DNA from: Marinobacter koreensis
GTDB lineage: Bacteria; Pseudomonadota; Gammaproteobacteria; Pseudomonadales; Oleiphilaceae
DNA length: 64,000 nucleotides
Direction: 5' to 3'
NCBI RefSeq assembly: GCF_023156285.1
Contig: NZ_JAKZAJ010000006.1
Coordinates: 124,001 to 188,000, forward strand
The stretch's first letter is position 1; each line of letters starts with the position of its first letter. Below are positions 47,466-57,945 of this stretch, one piece after another. Below the pieces are notes generated by a model. It saw only the letters and a program-made list of their open reading frames with translations. It ran no database searches and was not told the origin of the DNA. Made by a program: the position numbers and the translations under genes.

Positions 47466-50099
47466 ATGTCAGCAGCGCAGACCGATCTCTCAAAGCACAC
47501 CCCCATGATGCAGCAGTACCTGAAGATCAAGGGGCAGCATCCGAACGAGCTGGTCTTCTACCGCATGGGTGATTTTTACGAACTGTTTTACGAAGACGCC
47601 AAAAAGGCGGCCGAATTTCTGGATATCACCCTGACCGCCCGCGGGCAATCCGGCGGAAATCCGATTCCCATGGCAGGCGTCCCTTACCATTCGGCCGAAA
47701 GTTACATTGCCCGGCTGGTCCGCGCGGGTCAATCCATCGCCATCTGCGAGCAGATCGGGGACCCCGCGGCCAGCAAGGGCCCCGTGGAGCGGCAGGTCGT
47801 CCGGATTGTCACACCCGGCACGCTCAGTGACGAAGCCTTCCTCGAGGACCGGCGCGACAATCTGCTGGCGGCCATCTTCAACCAGAAGGAGCGGTTCGGG
47901 TTCGCCTCCCTGGACATTTCCAGCGGCCGTTTCTCTGTCTCCGAACTTGAGGACCTGGATGCCCTTCAGGGCGAATTGCAGCGTCTCAGGCCCGCCGAGA
48001 TACTCATCAGCGAAGATTTCCCGTACGCCGATATCCTGGAGGGCTTCACCGGCATCCGTCGGCAGGGTCCCTGGCTGTTCGAATCCGACACCGCCCACAG
48101 GGTGCTTACCCAGCAGCTTCAGGTGCGGGACCTCACCGGGTTCGGCTGCGAGGACCTGCCACTGGCCATCTGTGCCGCGGGTTGTCTGTTGCAGTACGCC
48201 AGGGAAACCCAGCGCACCGCCCTGCCACACATACGAAAGCTGACCCGGGAACGTCGTGAGGAGGCCGTCATCCTGGATGCGACCAGCCGTCGCAACCTGG
48301 AGATCGACACCAACCTCATGGGCGGACATCAGCACACCCTGGCCTGGGTCATGGATCGCACGGCGACCGCCATGGGCGGCCGGGAACTCCGGCGTTGGCT
48401 GAACCGACCGCTCCGGGATGTGGAGGTGGTCCGCCAGCGTCAACAGGCCGTTTCTGCCCTGCTGGACGGATTTCATTACGAACCGGTCCATGACCTGCTC
48501 AAACAGGTGGGCGACATCGAACGCATTCTTGCCCGGGTGGCACTCCGCTCCGCCCGCCCCCGGGATCTGGCCAGACTCCGCGACGCCTTTCAGACCCTTC
48601 CGGACCTGCAGGGCGCGCTCAAGCCGGTTAATTCACACCACGTTGTGAAACTGGCCACCACCATCGGCGAATACCCGCAGCTGGCGGATCTGCTCGAACG
48701 ATCAGTCATTGAAAATCCCCCCGTGGTCATCCGGGATGGCGGCGTGATCCGTGAGGGGTTCGACGAGGAACTCGACGAGCTGCGCAACATCAGCGAGAAC
48801 GCCGGCCAGTACCTTCTGGACGTGGAAACGCGGGAGCGGGAAAGGACCGGCATCAGTACCCTCAAGGTCGGCTACAACCGGGTCCATGGTTATTACATCG
48901 AAATCAGCCGTGCCCAGTCTGACCAGGCGCCGGTGGATTACATTCGTCGCCAGACCCTGAAGAACGCCGAGCGCTTTATCACACCGGAACTCAAGGAATT
49001 CGAAGACAAGGCCCTGAGTGCCAAGAGCCGAGCCCTCGCCCGGGAAAAAGCCCTGTATGACGAAGTGCTCGAATCCGTAGCGGAGCAGCTGGCACCCTTG
49101 CAGGATGCCGCCCAGGCGCTGGCCGAACTGGACGTGCTGAGCAATTTTGCCGAGCGCGCCACGTCCCTGCGTTTTGCTGCCCCGGAGTTCACCGATACCC
49201 CGGGCTTCGATATCGAGGAAGGCCGGCATCCGGTGGTGGAACAGCTCCTGGACGAACCCTACGTCCCGAACGATCTGCTGATGGACACCAGGCGCCGGAT
49301 GCTGGTCATTACCGGTCCGAACATGGGTGGTAAATCGACCTACATGCGCCAGGCCGCACTGATTGCACTGCTTGCCTACACCGGCAGCTTTGTACCCGCC
49401 AACCGGGCCGTGCTCGGGCCGGTGGACCGGATTTTCACCCGTATGGGGTCCTCGGACGATATCGCCGGTGGTCGCTCCACGTTCATGGTGGAAATGACCG
49501 AAACCGCCAATATCCTGCACAACGCCACCGAGCACAGCCTGGTCCTGATGGATGAAGTCGGCCGGGGCACCAGCACCTTCGACGGACTTTCGCTGGCCTG
49601 GGCAACCGCCGAGCACCTGGCACGGGACATCCGCTGCTACACCCTGTTCGCCACGCACTATTTCGAACTGACCCAGCTGGCAGAGGACCTGGAGCACGCC
49701 GTCAACGTGCACCTGACCGCAACCGAACATGACGACAGCATCGTGTTCCTCCACAACGTCCATGACGGCCCCGCCAGTCAGAGCTATGGCCTGCAGGTTG
49801 CCCAGCTTGCCGGTGTTCCCCAGGATGTGATCCGTAACGCCAAAGCCCAGCTGACGCACCTGGAAGGCAGCGCCTCACCAGCTGCACCGGCGACAGGCCC
49901 CGAGCCGACACCGGCCGCAAGGAAGGCAGGCTCTTCGGACACCCGGCGCGTCAGTGAGCCGGTTCTTCAGGCCGATATGTTTGCGTCACTGGAACCGAGC
50001 GTGGTGGAAGAGGCGCTGAGGGAACTGGATCTGGACGGATTGACGCCACGGGAAGCGCTGAACCAACTCTACGAACTGAAAGGCCTGATGAAAAAGTAG
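47466..50099 (+). CDS. mutS: DNA mismatch repair protein MutS
   Basis: An 877-aa mismatch-recognition ATPase. The N-terminal domain carries the mismatch-wedge motif [14 protein letters not shown] (Phe and Glu). The core and clamp domains follow ([27 protein letters not shown]). The ATPase has [14 protein letters not shown] (Walker A), [16 protein letters not shown] (Walker B and signature) and [11 protein letters not shown]-terminal helical tail for tetramer formation is present. Length is normal. It is divergent from pncC-recA and followed by fdxA. Confidence 0.98.
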   Translation: MSAAQTDLSKHTPMMQQYLKIKGQHPNELVFYRMGDFYELFYEDAKKAAEFLDITLTARGQSGGNPIPMAGVPYHSAESYIARLVRAGQSIAICEQIGDPAASKGPVERQVVRIVTPGTLSDEAFLEDRRDNLLAAIFNQKERFGFASLDISSGRFSVSELEDLDALQGELQRLRPAEILISEDFPYADILEGFTGIRRQGPWLFESDTAHRVLTQQLQVRDLTGFGCEDLPLAICAAGCLLQYARETQRTALPHIRKLTRERREEAVILDATSRRNLEIDTNLMGGHQHTLAWVMDRTATAMGGRELRRWLNRPLRDVEVVRQRQQAVSALLDGFHYEPVHDLLKQVGDIERILARVALRSARPRDLARLRDAFQTLPDLQGALKPVNSHHVVKLATTIGEYPQLADLLERSVIENPPVVIRDGGVIREGFDEELDELRNISENAGQYLLDVETRERERTGISTLKVGYNRVHGYYIEISRAQSDQAPVDYIRRQTLKNAERFITPELKEFEDKALSAKSRALAREKALYDEVLESVAEQLAPLQDAAQALAELDVLSNFAERATSLRFAAPEFTDTPGFDIEEGRHPVVEQLLDEPYVPNDLLMDTRRRMLVITGPNMGGKSTYMRQAALIALLAYTGSFVPANRAVLGPVDRIFTRMGSSDDIAGGRSTFMVEMTETANILHNATEHSLVLMDEVGRGTSTFDGLSLAWATAEHLARDIRCYTLFATHYFELTQLAEDLEHAVNVHLTATEHDDSIVFLHNVHDGPASQSYGLQVAQLAGVPQDVIRNAKAQLTHLEGSASPAAPATGPEPTPAARKAGSSDTRRVSEPVLQADMFASLEPSVVEEALRELDLDGLTPREALNQLYELKGLMKK

Positions 50100-50263
50100 C
50101 CTGGGGCTGGCCTGATTCTGGCCTGCGTAATAACCTTATAGCAGGCGAATGCTTGCCCCTTCGAAGGGCGCTCCCTACAATATCGCGCACCGAATTATAA
50201 GCAGGAGGCTTGCAATCTGGGGCTCCTGATGAGAATGAACACTCAAAGACCAGGGATCTGACT

Positions 50264-50587
50264 ATGGCTTTTATCGTTACTGATAACTGCATTAAGTGCA
50301 AATACACGGACTGCGTGGAGGTCTGCCCCGTAGACTGCTTTTACGAGGGTCCGAACTTTCTGGTGATCGACCCCGACGAGTGCATCGACTGTGCCCTGTG
50401 CGAGCCCGAGTGCCCTGCGGAAGCCATCTTCTCGGAAGACGAGCTCCCGGCGGATCAGGTCCAGTTCGTGGAGATCAACGCCGATCTGGCCGGCAAGTGG
50501 CCCAACATCACCGAGAAGAAAGATCCCCTTCCGGATGCGGAAGAGTGGGACGGCAAGCCAAACAAGCTCCAGTACCTCGAGCGCTGA
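50264..50587 (+). CDS. fdxA: Ferredoxin FdxA (7Fe type)
   Basis: A 107-aa electron carrier with one 3Fe-4S and one 4Fe-4S cluster. The cysteine motifs are [17 protein letters not shown] and [15 protein letters not shown]. The ATG at 50264 ([12 protein letters not shown]) is the standard start and gives the usual 107 residues; an upstream in-frame ATG at 50210 is ignored. It follows mutS, as in Pseudomonas, and has its own terminator. Confidence 0.97.
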   Translation: MAFIVTDNCIKCKYTDCVEVCPVDCFYEGPNFLVIDPDECIDCALCEPECPAEAIFSEDELPADQVQFVEINADLAGKWPNITEKKDPLPDAEEWDGKPNKLQYLER

Positions 50588-50614
50588 GAGGCCGACTGCG
50601 CCCTCCCAGGACAC

Positions 50615-50644
50615 AAAAGGGAAGCCCGAGGGCTTCCCTTTTTT
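50615..50644 (+). terminator. Intrinsic terminator between fdxA and the LysE-type gene
   Basis: AAAAGGGAAGCC and GGCTTCCCTTTT form a 12-bp stem with a CGAG loop and a T-run on the plus strand. A-runs on the other side make it bidirectional, which suits the two convergent genes. Confidence 0.93.
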
Positions 50645-50661
50645 CATTCTTCGGTACCCGC

Positions 50662-51291
50662 TCAACTTACCGCCAGCTTCGCCCCTATTGCGACAAAAAA
50701 GCCACCGGTCAGGCCATGCAGGGCTCGACGGAGCTTCTGGCTGGCGCTGAGACCACGGAACCGGACCACCACCCAGGCCAGCCCGCATTGCCAGACCATG
50801 GCCAGCACAAAGTGCACGGACGCCAGAACCAGTGACTGCTGGAAGGCGTTGCCCGCCGGATCAATGAACTGGGGCAGAAGTGCCATGTAGAACAGCGCCG
50901 TCTTGGGATTCAGAACGTTCGACAGCAACCCCTCACGAAACGCGCCGGAGAGCGAACTCTGGGGCACCGCCGGTGCCTGTGCAAGGTCAGCACCGGATGT
51001 CCGGCGGCTCAATGCCTGGCGCAGGGAGGCAATGCCCAGCCAGACCAGATAACAGGCGCCAAGGGCCTTGAGCAAGAGAAATGCCCAGGCTGTCTCCACC
51101 AGCAACACCGAGATTCCCAATGCCGACAGCGTGGCATGGATAAACAGCCCACTGCAGATCCCGACACTGGTCACGCAACCGTCTTTGAGGCCACCACGAC
51201 CGGTATTGCGCATCACCAGCAGCGTATCGACGCCCGGCGTAATGGTCAGCAATGTGATGGCCAGGAGATAGGCCCAGAACAGGTCACTCAA
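50662..51291 (-). CDS. LysE/RhtB family amino-acid exporter (TTG start)
   Basis: A 209-aa membrane protein with five to six helices. The family start is SDLFWAYLLAITLLTITPGVD with the conserved TPGVDTLLV, then GRGGLKDGCVTSVGICSG, and VLNPKTALFYMALLPQFID. The frame reaches an ATG at 51333, but GGAGG lies 8 bases before a TTG at 51291, which gives the normal N-terminus; this start is preferred. Substrates of the family are amino acids or homoserine lactones. Confidence 0.9.
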   Translation of the reverse strand: MSDLFWAYLLAITLLTITPGVDTLLVMRNTGRGGLKDGCVTSVGICSGLFIHATLSALGISVLLVETAWAFLLLKALGACYLVWLGIASLRQALSRRTSGADLAQAPAVPQSSLSGAFREGLLSNVLNPKTALFYMALLPQFIDPAGNAFQQSLVLASVHFVLAMVWQCGLAWVVVRFRGLSASQKLRRALHGLTGGFFVAIGAKLAVS

Positions 51292-51329
51292 GACAACAGC
51301 CTCCGGAAAACACTCCGGAGGCGGCGTTC

Positions 51330-52364
51330 TCACGCCTCCGGTTCAAGGAGTTTTCGGGCGGCGGCCGATTTATAGAAAGCCGATAGCCGGCGCCGCAACA
51401 GGGCCTCAACATAACCCTCTTCGCGCAGCACGTCCATCACCGGAAGTGCGTATGCATCGACCTCTGCAAGGATCACTTCGCGGGTGACACCAACATCCCT
51501 CAGCAGATCCATAATGGGCCGGTCGCCATATTTGGCAAAAAGGTGTTCCACCACGGCCCTGGCGCAGCCTTCAAAATAGCCGGTCTTGCGGAATTCAAGC
51601 CAGAATTCATAACCGAGTACGACAAACTCCTGGAGCTGGACATCACCAAGCCCCTCCCTGAGTTCCGAGACGGTCTGATCCTCCACGGCCACCCAGGCGG
51701 CCATCACGCTGTCTCGCAGCTCATCGTCACTGAGGGCCCGGTTCAGGAACTGCTCGCTACGGGCGATCAGACCGGGCAGACTGTCGGCCAGCCAGGTCTT
51801 GATCCGGCGTTCAAAGGTCTCATCCAGCCCCGGAACCGCCCGATTGGCCATCTTCTTGCCAAATTTCATCATGGATCCGACACCCGGTACCGAGCGGGTA
51901 ATCAGATTATCCTCGTACAGATAATTCACCAGGCCGTGATACACCACATTGGATACCAGTTCCTGGTATACCGGATGCGCCATGATCTCGCTGATCACCC
52001 GCTCCCGCTGCTGCCGGAGCTCCAGTGCCTGCTCAAGGAAATCAGAGGCCTGTTCACGGGTGAGGATGTCCCCAAGGCGGGTTTCGGACTGGACTGGCGC
52101 GTTGAGCACCTCGGTGGCCATTTCGGCGGCCAGCTCCGGGATCCCGGCATCCAGCTCCATTTCAACCACGATCCGCTGGATGACGCCCATAACGCGTTCA
52201 ACGCCGGACACCCGATTCAGGGTAATGCGGCCGGCATGATCCAGAAGCCCGTCGACCTCCTTTTCAAGAAACCGTTTCAGCTTGGCGCCCTTCAGGGCCG
52301 CCAATTCGTGTTTGACATGCGCTTCGAACAACTCGTCGGCCAGAGCGCCTGTGGATTTGGTCAT
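51330..52364 (-). CDS. Conserved-type hypothetical protein, mostly helical
   Basis: A 344-aa protein of unknown function. It is almost entirely amphipathic helices and lacks a signal peptide and clear membrane spans. A short hydrophobic segment around SNVVYHGLVNYLYEDNLITR and the basic patch GSMMKFGKKMANRAVPG are the most distinctive parts. Codon use and composition match the surroundings, and it has a good coding frame, so it is a real gene. It may share a transcript with the LysE-type gene downstream. Confidence 0.75.
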   Translation of the reverse strand: MTKSTGALADELFEAHVKHELAALKGAKLKRFLEKEVDGLLDHAGRITLNRVSGVERVMGVIQRIVVEMELDAGIPELAAEMATEVLNAPVQSETRLGDILTREQASDFLEQALELRQQRERVISEIMAHPVYQELVSNVVYHGLVNYLYEDNLITRSVPGVGSMMKFGKKMANRAVPGLDETFERRIKTWLADSLPGLIARSEQFLNRALSDDELRDSVMAAWVAVEDQTVSELREGLGDVQLQEFVVLGYEFWLEFRKTGYFEGCARAVVEHLFAKYGDRPIMDLLRDVGVTREVILAEVDAYALPVMDVLREEGYVEALLRRRLSAFYKSAAARKLLEPEA

Positions 52365-52509
52365 ATCGTTTCCGTCCTCAAGCCCGGGAAGGGCAGTCCG
52401 TGGAATTCTGAATCGAGGCTAACACGAAGTCGGCGTGGCGGGATTTGCTCAAACTACTGAAGCCTGCGCGCATGGCAGCCAAGCCAGCGCGTGCAGGAGG
52501 GGCCGTCGA

Positions 52510-53460
52510 TTACTGGAAATCGTTGAAGGTATGAGGCTCTGCCGCCAAAGCCAGGCACAGGCTTCCCGGTCCGACATAGATACTGGAGGTAATCCCCATC
52601 TGGGAAAGCAGCAGTTCAACGCCGTTGCGCTCGCAGGCATCCCGGAGCCGGTTCAGGCCGGGCAGATCCTCGATTTCGGTCCAGGTCAGACCGCAGGAGA
52701 GGCTCACGTAGGGCGTCAACAGCCCGGCTTCAACGCGAGCGGCCGCATAGTTCATGACCTTTTCCACCGCAGCGTCGAAATTCCGGGTTTTGGCCGCCGG
52801 CTGCCCTTCCGCGCCCTTCCCGAAAATCACCGGGGTAATATTCAGCGCCTTGCCAAGAAACGCCACGAGGGCAGAGACACTCTTGTCACCACGGCGACGG
52901 GCGCGCTCCCGAATGTAGTGCAGGTCCCGCGGAATCACGCAGGTGTAGATCTTGTCGGTAAAGGTTTCGACTTCATGCCTCAGGGCATTTTTCGAGAGCT
53001 TCTGGTCGATCAGTTTCAGGGTATGGGCGGCAAGCAGCCCCTGCCCCGCAAAGATCTGTCGGCTGTCGATGACCCGCATAGAGAACTTCCCTTCGCGGCC
53101 AGCCGCAGAACGGGCGCGCTCGTAATTGGAGAGCACGCTGTTCATGGCTTCCGTGGCATTCTGATAAATCAGGCTTCGGCTGCGGGTAACCGTCTCACAG
53201 ATCGCCACATCGAACTGGGTAACGATCTTTTCCATGAACAGATCATGGATCTGCGCGGCTGAAAAGGCTTCCGTTTCCGCCTGGTGGCCCTTCTGCAGGA
53301 GACCGCTCTGATAGAATTCCTGGGTCCTTACCGGATCGTGCTCGTCGATGTAGGTCTGACCATCAATCCTGGCCGTGACGGGAAGGATGAAAAGATCATG
53401 CTTGCGGCTGAACTCATAGGGTAGATCACAAGCGGAATCGACGATCAAACCTACTCGCAT
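52510..53460 (-). CDS. DegV family fatty-acid-binding protein
   Basis: A 316-aa protein with the DegV start MRVGLIVDSACDLPYEFSRKHDLFILPVTARIDGQTYIDE. The later segment SLSCGLTWTEIEDLPGLNRL and the C-terminal GITSSIYVGPGSLCLAL complete the two-domain fold. Known members bind a fatty acid and, in firmicutes, hand it to fatty acid kinase. No kinase gene is seen here, so the partner is unknown. Confidence 0.92.
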   Translation of the reverse strand: MRVGLIVDSACDLPYEFSRKHDLFILPVTARIDGQTYIDEHDPVRTQEFYQSGLLQKGHQAETEAFSAAQIHDLFMEKIVTQFDVAICETVTRSRSLIYQNATEAMNSVLSNYERARSAAGREGKFSMRVIDSRQIFAGQGLLAAHTLKLIDQKLSKNALRHEVETFTDKIYTCVIPRDLHYIRERARRRGDKSVSALVAFLGKALNITPVIFGKGAEGQPAAKTRNFDAAVEKVMNYAAARVEAGLLTPYVSLSCGLTWTEIEDLPGLNRLRDACERNGVELLLSQMGITSSIYVGPGSLCLALAAEPHTFNDFQ

Positions 53461-53569
53461 AAGGGCTGCCTCCGGCTACGGGTCATTCCTCGATCGGGAA
53501 TACCCTTTATTGTCATTGTTCTGGGGAAGCCCAGTTTTACACAAGCCGACGGGAATTTCAGTATCCGTA

Positions 53570-54403
53570 TCAATTGGCGGCGTACCCCGACTCCAGCTGC
53601 TTCAGGTTTTCCCGCAACAACGCGCGATTGTCCTGCTGCCAGGGGTGGAAATCCCGGCGCATATAGGCCAGAAAGTCCGGCAGGCACCGACGGATGACGC
53701 CCGGTTTACCCCACAGGAAATTCAGGCCGCCCAGCCACGTGCGCAGACTCCAGAGCTTGCCATCCTTTCGAAGCAGGCTGCAGGTATTGAGAAAGGTATA
53801 TTTGAAGAAATTCCAGGTCACGAACAGGAAGACAATACGGCGCAAACGGTCATCACCGACACAGTTGCGGTAAACATCAAACGCCACCGACTTGTGTTCG
53901 GTTTCCTCGATGGCGTGCCAGCGCCACAGCTGTTGCATGGTCGGCGTCGCGCCTTCCATCCACTCGGGATTTTTCAGGATCGCATTCGCCAGAACCGCCG
54001 TGTAATGCTCCGCGCCGCAGGTACCGGCCAGTTGCCGGCTGGGCGGTAATTTCCGGACCCATTTCATGTGGCGGTCGAAGCGCCGGTCGATCGCCTCGAT
54101 ATCGTAGCCCCGGGCCTTAAGCGCCTCGTTGTAACCCTTGTGCTCACGGCTGTGCAGCGCCTCCTGCCCGATGAATCCACGTATTTCACCGGCCAGCTTG
54201 GGATCGTCGATCCGATCACGATAGTGGCGCACAGCGCTGATGAACTGCTGCTCGCCCTCGGGGAACTGGAGGGACAGAGCATTGAAAAACGCCGTTCGAA
54301 AGGCATCGTTGCCATGCCAGAGTTTCTTGAGATCTTCGCTGACATCAAAACGGATGTGCCGTGGCAAAACGGACACGTCCTCCGGGGTGGAACTGATCGT
54401 CAT
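53570..54403 (-). CDS. Metal-dependent hydrolase (PF10118-type)
   Basis: A 277-aa mostly helical protein. Conserved metal ligand motifs are GQEALHSREHKGYNEALKAR (Glu, His, His) and AIEETEHKSVAFDVYR (Glu, Glu, His), which together look like a di-iron or related four-helix centre. It carries hydrophobic stretches but no signal peptide. The substrate is unknown. It lies next to an acyl-CoA synthetase gene on the same strand, which hints at lipid metabolism. Confidence 0.88.
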   Translation of the reverse strand: MTISSTPEDVSVLPRHIRFDVSEDLKKLWHGNDAFRTAFFNALSLQFPEGEQQFISAVRHYRDRIDDPKLAGEIRGFIGQEALHSREHKGYNEALKARGYDIEAIDRRFDRHMKWVRKLPPSRQLAGTCGAEHYTAVLANAILKNPEWMEGATPTMQQLWRWHAIEETEHKSVAFDVYRNCVGDDRLRRIVFLFVTWNFFKYTFLNTCSLLRKDGKLWSLRTWLGGLNFLWGKPGVIRRCLPDFLAYMRRDFHPWQQDNRALLRENLKQLESGYAAN

Positions 54404-54634
54404 GTGAGCCTCCTGCCACTGATAATTTTATTGTTGTGGCGTTAATAATGGCCAAAAACCGAACAACTTGTCGAGTTTACTCCCGCGACACGTGAACAAA
54501 AAGGTAGAGATGGCGAAAACAGAACAGGTTGTCATCAAATGACAAAGGCAGGAGAGCCGGTACAACAGGAGAAAGCAAAAAAAGGGAGGCGGGGCCAGCG
54601 CCGCCAGACCTCCCAAGGACACACAGAGGGGTAC

Positions 54635-54652
54635 GCCTCCCGATCGGGAGGC
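54635..54652. repeat. 18-bp palindrome after the acyl-CoA synthetase gene
   Basis: GCCTCCC-GATC-GGGAGGC is perfectly self-complementary. It lies a few bases after the synthetase stop codon and forms a 7-bp hairpin. No T-run follows, so it may be a weak terminator. Confidence 0.55.
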
Positions 54653-54658
54653 CTGTGA

Positions 54659-56287
54659 TTACGACAACTCTTTCGCTTGTCCGCGAAGGACGAATTTCTG
54701 GATCTTGCCGGTGGAGGTTTTCGGCAAATCCGTGAACACGACGGTCTTGGGCACCTTGAAGCGGGCGAGGTGCTCGCGGCAGAAGGCAATAATATCGTCT
54801 TCCGTTACCTCACCGGCCTCCGGCTTCAGCGTGATAAACGCGCAGGGCGTCTCGCCCCATTTCTCGTCGGGGCGAGCCACCACCGCTGCCTCCAGCACCG
54901 CTGGGTGACGATACAGGGCGTCTTCCACTTCGATCGTGGAAATATTCTCACCGCCGGAAATGATGATGTCTTTGAGGCGGTCCTTGATTTCCATGTAGCC
55001 GTCTTCATGCCATACCGCCAGGTCTCCAGTGTGGAACCAGCCGCCCCGGAAAGCCTCCTCGGTGGCGGTCGGGTTCTTCAGATAACCCTTCATCACCGTG
55101 TTGCCACGCAGGAAAATCTCGCCAATGGTCTTGCCGTCACGGGGTACCGGCTCCATCGTGTTGGGATCACCGACCATGGTGCCGGCCAGGGTGTGATAAC
55201 GAACCCCCTGCCGAGCCTTGATGCGGGCCCTTTGATCCAGCGGGAGCTCATCCCACTCCGATTTCCACGCACAGACCGTGACCGGACCATACACTTCGGT
55301 CAGACCGTATACGTGAGTAACCTGGATTCCCATTTCTTCAACGGCACCAATCACCTGGGCAGGCGGCGCGGCCCCGGCGGTCATGGATTTGACCTCATGA
55401 TCGATGCCCGCCTTGGCGGCCGCAGGCGCATTGAGCAATGCGTTCAGCACGATCGGTGCGCCGCACATGTGGGTCACCTGGTGATCCCGGATCAGCTGCA
55501 GGATCTTTTCCGGATCCACGCGACGCAGACAGATGTGGGTGCCCGCCATGGCCGTTACGGTCCAGGGGAAACACCAGCCATTGCAGTGGAACATCGGCAG
55601 CGTCCAGAGATAGACCGGATGCATACCCATGGACCACACTGTCTGGTTGCCGAGCGCATTCAGGTAGGCACCCCGATGGTGATAGACCACACCCTTGGGA
55701 TTGCCGGTGGTGCCGGAGGTATAGTTCAGGGAAATCGCATTCCACTCGTTGTCCGGGAACTGCCACTGGAACTGCGGATCCCCTTCCTGCAGGAACGCTT
55801 CGTAATCCAGATCGCTGACCTGAACGCCCTCGCCGTATTCCGGATCATTAACGTCGATCACCAGGGGTTTGTGCTCGAGGTGCCGGATCGCGTCCCGGAT
55901 CACTTCGCCAAATTCGCGATCGGCAATGACAGCCTTCGCCTCGCCATGCTCCAGCATGAACGCAATAGCCTCGGCATCAAGCCGGACGTTCAGCGTGTTG
56001 AGCACAGCGCCGATCATCGGCACCCCGAAATGACTCTCCACCATGGCCGGAATATTGGGCAACATGACGGCAACCGTGTCGCCTTTGCCAATTCCCCGAC
56101 CTGCCAGGGCCGATGCCAGACGGCGGCAACGCTCGTAGGTTTCCGCCCAGGTGTAACGGATCGCACCGTGAATCACCGATGGAAACTCAGGATAGACGCT
56201 TGCGGTACGCTCAATGAAGTCAATCGGGGACTGAACGGCATAGTTGGCATCGACAGGGGCCAGGCCCTGTTCAAAGATCGAGGTCAT
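54659..56287 (-). CDS. Acyl-CoA synthetase (AMP-binding, medium/long-chain type)
   Basis: A 542-aa ligase that activates a fatty acid with ATP and CoA. Motifs: YTSGTTGNPKGVVYHHRGAY (P-loop), HVYGLTEVYGP, FHTGDLAVWHEDGYMEI, and GGENISTIEVEDALYRHPAV with the C-terminal catalytic lysine in STGKIQKFVLRGQA. It resembles AlkK-type and other medium-chain fatty acid ligases. It is divergent from a sensor kinase/FixJ regulator pair, which may control it. Confidence 0.93.
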   Translation of the reverse strand: MTSIFEQGLAPVDANYAVQSPIDFIERTASVYPEFPSVIHGAIRYTWAETYERCRRLASALAGRGIGKGDTVAVMLPNIPAMVESHFGVPMIGAVLNTLNVRLDAEAIAFMLEHGEAKAVIADREFGEVIRDAIRHLEHKPLVIDVNDPEYGEGVQVSDLDYEAFLQEGDPQFQWQFPDNEWNAISLNYTSGTTGNPKGVVYHHRGAYLNALGNQTVWSMGMHPVYLWTLPMFHCNGWCFPWTVTAMAGTHICLRRVDPEKILQLIRDHQVTHMCGAPIVLNALLNAPAAAKAGIDHEVKSMTAGAAPPAQVIGAVEEMGIQVTHVYGLTEVYGPVTVCAWKSEWDELPLDQRARIKARQGVRYHTLAGTMVGDPNTMEPVPRDGKTIGEIFLRGNTVMKGYLKNPTATEEAFRGGWFHTGDLAVWHEDGYMEIKDRLKDIIISGGENISTIEVEDALYRHPAVLEAAVVARPDEKWGETPCAFITLKPEAGEVTEDDIIAFCREHLARFKVPKTVVFTDLPKTSTGKIQKFVLRGQAKELS

Positions 56288-56439
56288 GATGGGGTCCTCT
56301 CGGTTTACTGTTGTTGTTGTGATCTCTTCAGGAAAATCGCTAACATGGCTGAACTTTACGCTGGCAAAGATAGTATTCGATAGTAGATATACTAGAAACT
56401 AAACCAACGTATTATAGAACAACCACTATATTAAACCCG

Positions 56440-57945
56440 ATGCCGGACGAAGCCTCCCACCCCGTGTTCAACCTGCATGATGCCGACCCCCAACCGGGCC
56501 TCGTTCTGGACCGCGCCGGCACCGTGCGCCAGGCCAACCAAAGCGCACTGACGCTCACTCGTAACGCCGGACTGGACAACAGCCAGGACCTCCTGCCGAT
56601 CAACACCGCTTCGCTGATTCAGGCCTGCCTTCAGCAGAATCGGGCCATCGAGGATGTCGAATCCCGGATTCCAGGCCACACCCTTGTCTGGACCCTGATC
56701 CCCGACAGCCAACAGGGCCTGGTGCTGTTACGCGGTCGTGATGCAACCCGTGAGATGCAGGTGCGGGACGAAGCCATTCAGTCCAGCCGGCTCTATCGCC
56801 TGATCACCGAGAACACCACCGATCTCATTTCACGGCATGCACCTGATGGCCGTTTCATCGACGCAACGCCCGCCTCCTGGCGCCTGCTGGGCTACTGGCC
56901 GGAAGAGCTGCGAAACAGGACCCTTGAGGAAATCTTCCCCGATGACCGAATCAGCGAGCGCCTCGCAGAGGCCCGGAATCGCCTGAGGGACGACGGCTAC
57001 GCCACCATGACACTGGACATCCGCCATCGGGATGGCAGTCATCGTTGGTTCGAGATTGCCAGCCGGGCCATTCGTGAAACCTACACCGGCGCAGTGGTTG
57101 AAGTCGTCAGCGTCTCGAGGGACATCACCGCCCGGGTGGAATCGGAAGAGAACAACCGGCGACTGGCGGACGAACTGGCACGGGCCGCACGCCTGGCAAC
57201 GCTGGGTGAGCTGGCCTCGAGCATTGCACATGAAATGAACCAGCCCCTGGCCACCATCGTCAATTTTGCCAGCGCCAGCCAGCGCTACCTGAAACAGGCC
57301 GGAAATAGCCCGGAAGCACTCGAACGGGTCGACGACGGCCTCGGGAAGATTATTCACCACGCCAACCGGGCCTCGGAAGTGATCAAACGACTTCGGGCTT
57401 TCCTCAGCAAAGGCCGCAAGCGAACCGCACCGGTTGCCCTGAACGATGTGATCAGTGAAGTGGCCCGCCTGTGTCACTGGGAGGCAGACAAAGCGGGCAT
57501 CCGGCTCCGGGAGCGGCTCAGCCCGGCCAATCCGGTCGTCACCGCAGATCCGGTCCTGCTGGAACAGGTGTTGATCAACCTTATCCGCAATGGCATCGAG
57601 GCAACGCTGGATGCCCGGGAAACGCCTGATAGGGCCAGCGACACCCCCGCAACGATTACTCTCGCATCCAGCATCAACAGCCAGGGTGAACCCCTGATTG
57701 AAGTCACCGATGAAGGCTCCGGCCTTGATGAGCAGGCCATTCGCCAGATGTTCCAACCCTTCTACACCAGCAAGCCCCAGGGGCTGGGCATAGGCCTGTC
57801 CATGAGCCGCTCGATCATTGAGGGCTTTGGCGGGTTCCTGGACGCCCGCCCGGCCGAGACCGGCGGGCTGACACTGACCTGCCGGTTCCCGGCCTCCGCG
57901 TTCAGGCCTGACACCTCACCCAAGGAGACACACCCAGATGACTGA
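56440..57945 (+). CDS. PAS sensor histidine kinase (FixL-like)
   Basis: A 501-aa soluble kinase. An N-terminal PAS-like region (residues 1-95, LHDADPQPGLVLDRAGTVRQ) is followed by a PAS/PAC (LITENTTDLISRHAPDGRFI to VVEVVSVSRDITARV), HisKA with the phospho-His in SSIAHEMNQPLATIVNFASA, and an HATPase (NLIRNGIEATLDA, DEGSGLDEQAI, GLGIGLSMSRSIIEGF). No membrane helix is present, so the signal is cytoplasmic. The start lacks a clear ribosome site. It overlaps the response regulator gene by 8 bases. Confidence 0.92.
   Translation: MPDEASHPVFNLHDADPQPGLVLDRAGTVRQANQSALTLTRNAGLDNSQDLLPINTASLIQACLQQNRAIEDVESRIPGHTLVWTLIPDSQQGLVLLRGRDATREMQVRDEAIQSSRLYRLITENTTDLISRHAPDGRFIDATPASWRLLGYWPEELRNRTLEEIFPDDRISERLAEARNRLRDDGYATMTLDIRHRDGSHRWFEIASRAIRETYTGAVVEVVSVSRDITARVESEENNRRLADELARAARLATLGELASSIAHEMNQPLATIVNFASASQRYLKQAGNSPEALERVDDGLGKIIHHANRASEVIKRLRAFLSKGRKRTAPVALNDVISEVARLCHWEADKAGIRLRERLSPANPVVTADPVLLEQVLINLIRNGIEATLDARETPDRASDTPATITLASSINSQGEPLIEVTDEGSGLDEQAIRQMFQPFYTSKPQGLGIGLSMSRSIIEGFGGFLDARPAETGGLTLTCRFPASAFRPDTSPKETHPDD

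Noticed and set aside
54677-56383. 568-codon plus-strand frame opposite the acyl-CoA synthetase gene
   Set aside because: It mirrors the synthetase gene, which has all AMP-ligase motifs. The frame shows no known domain and arises from high third-position GC.
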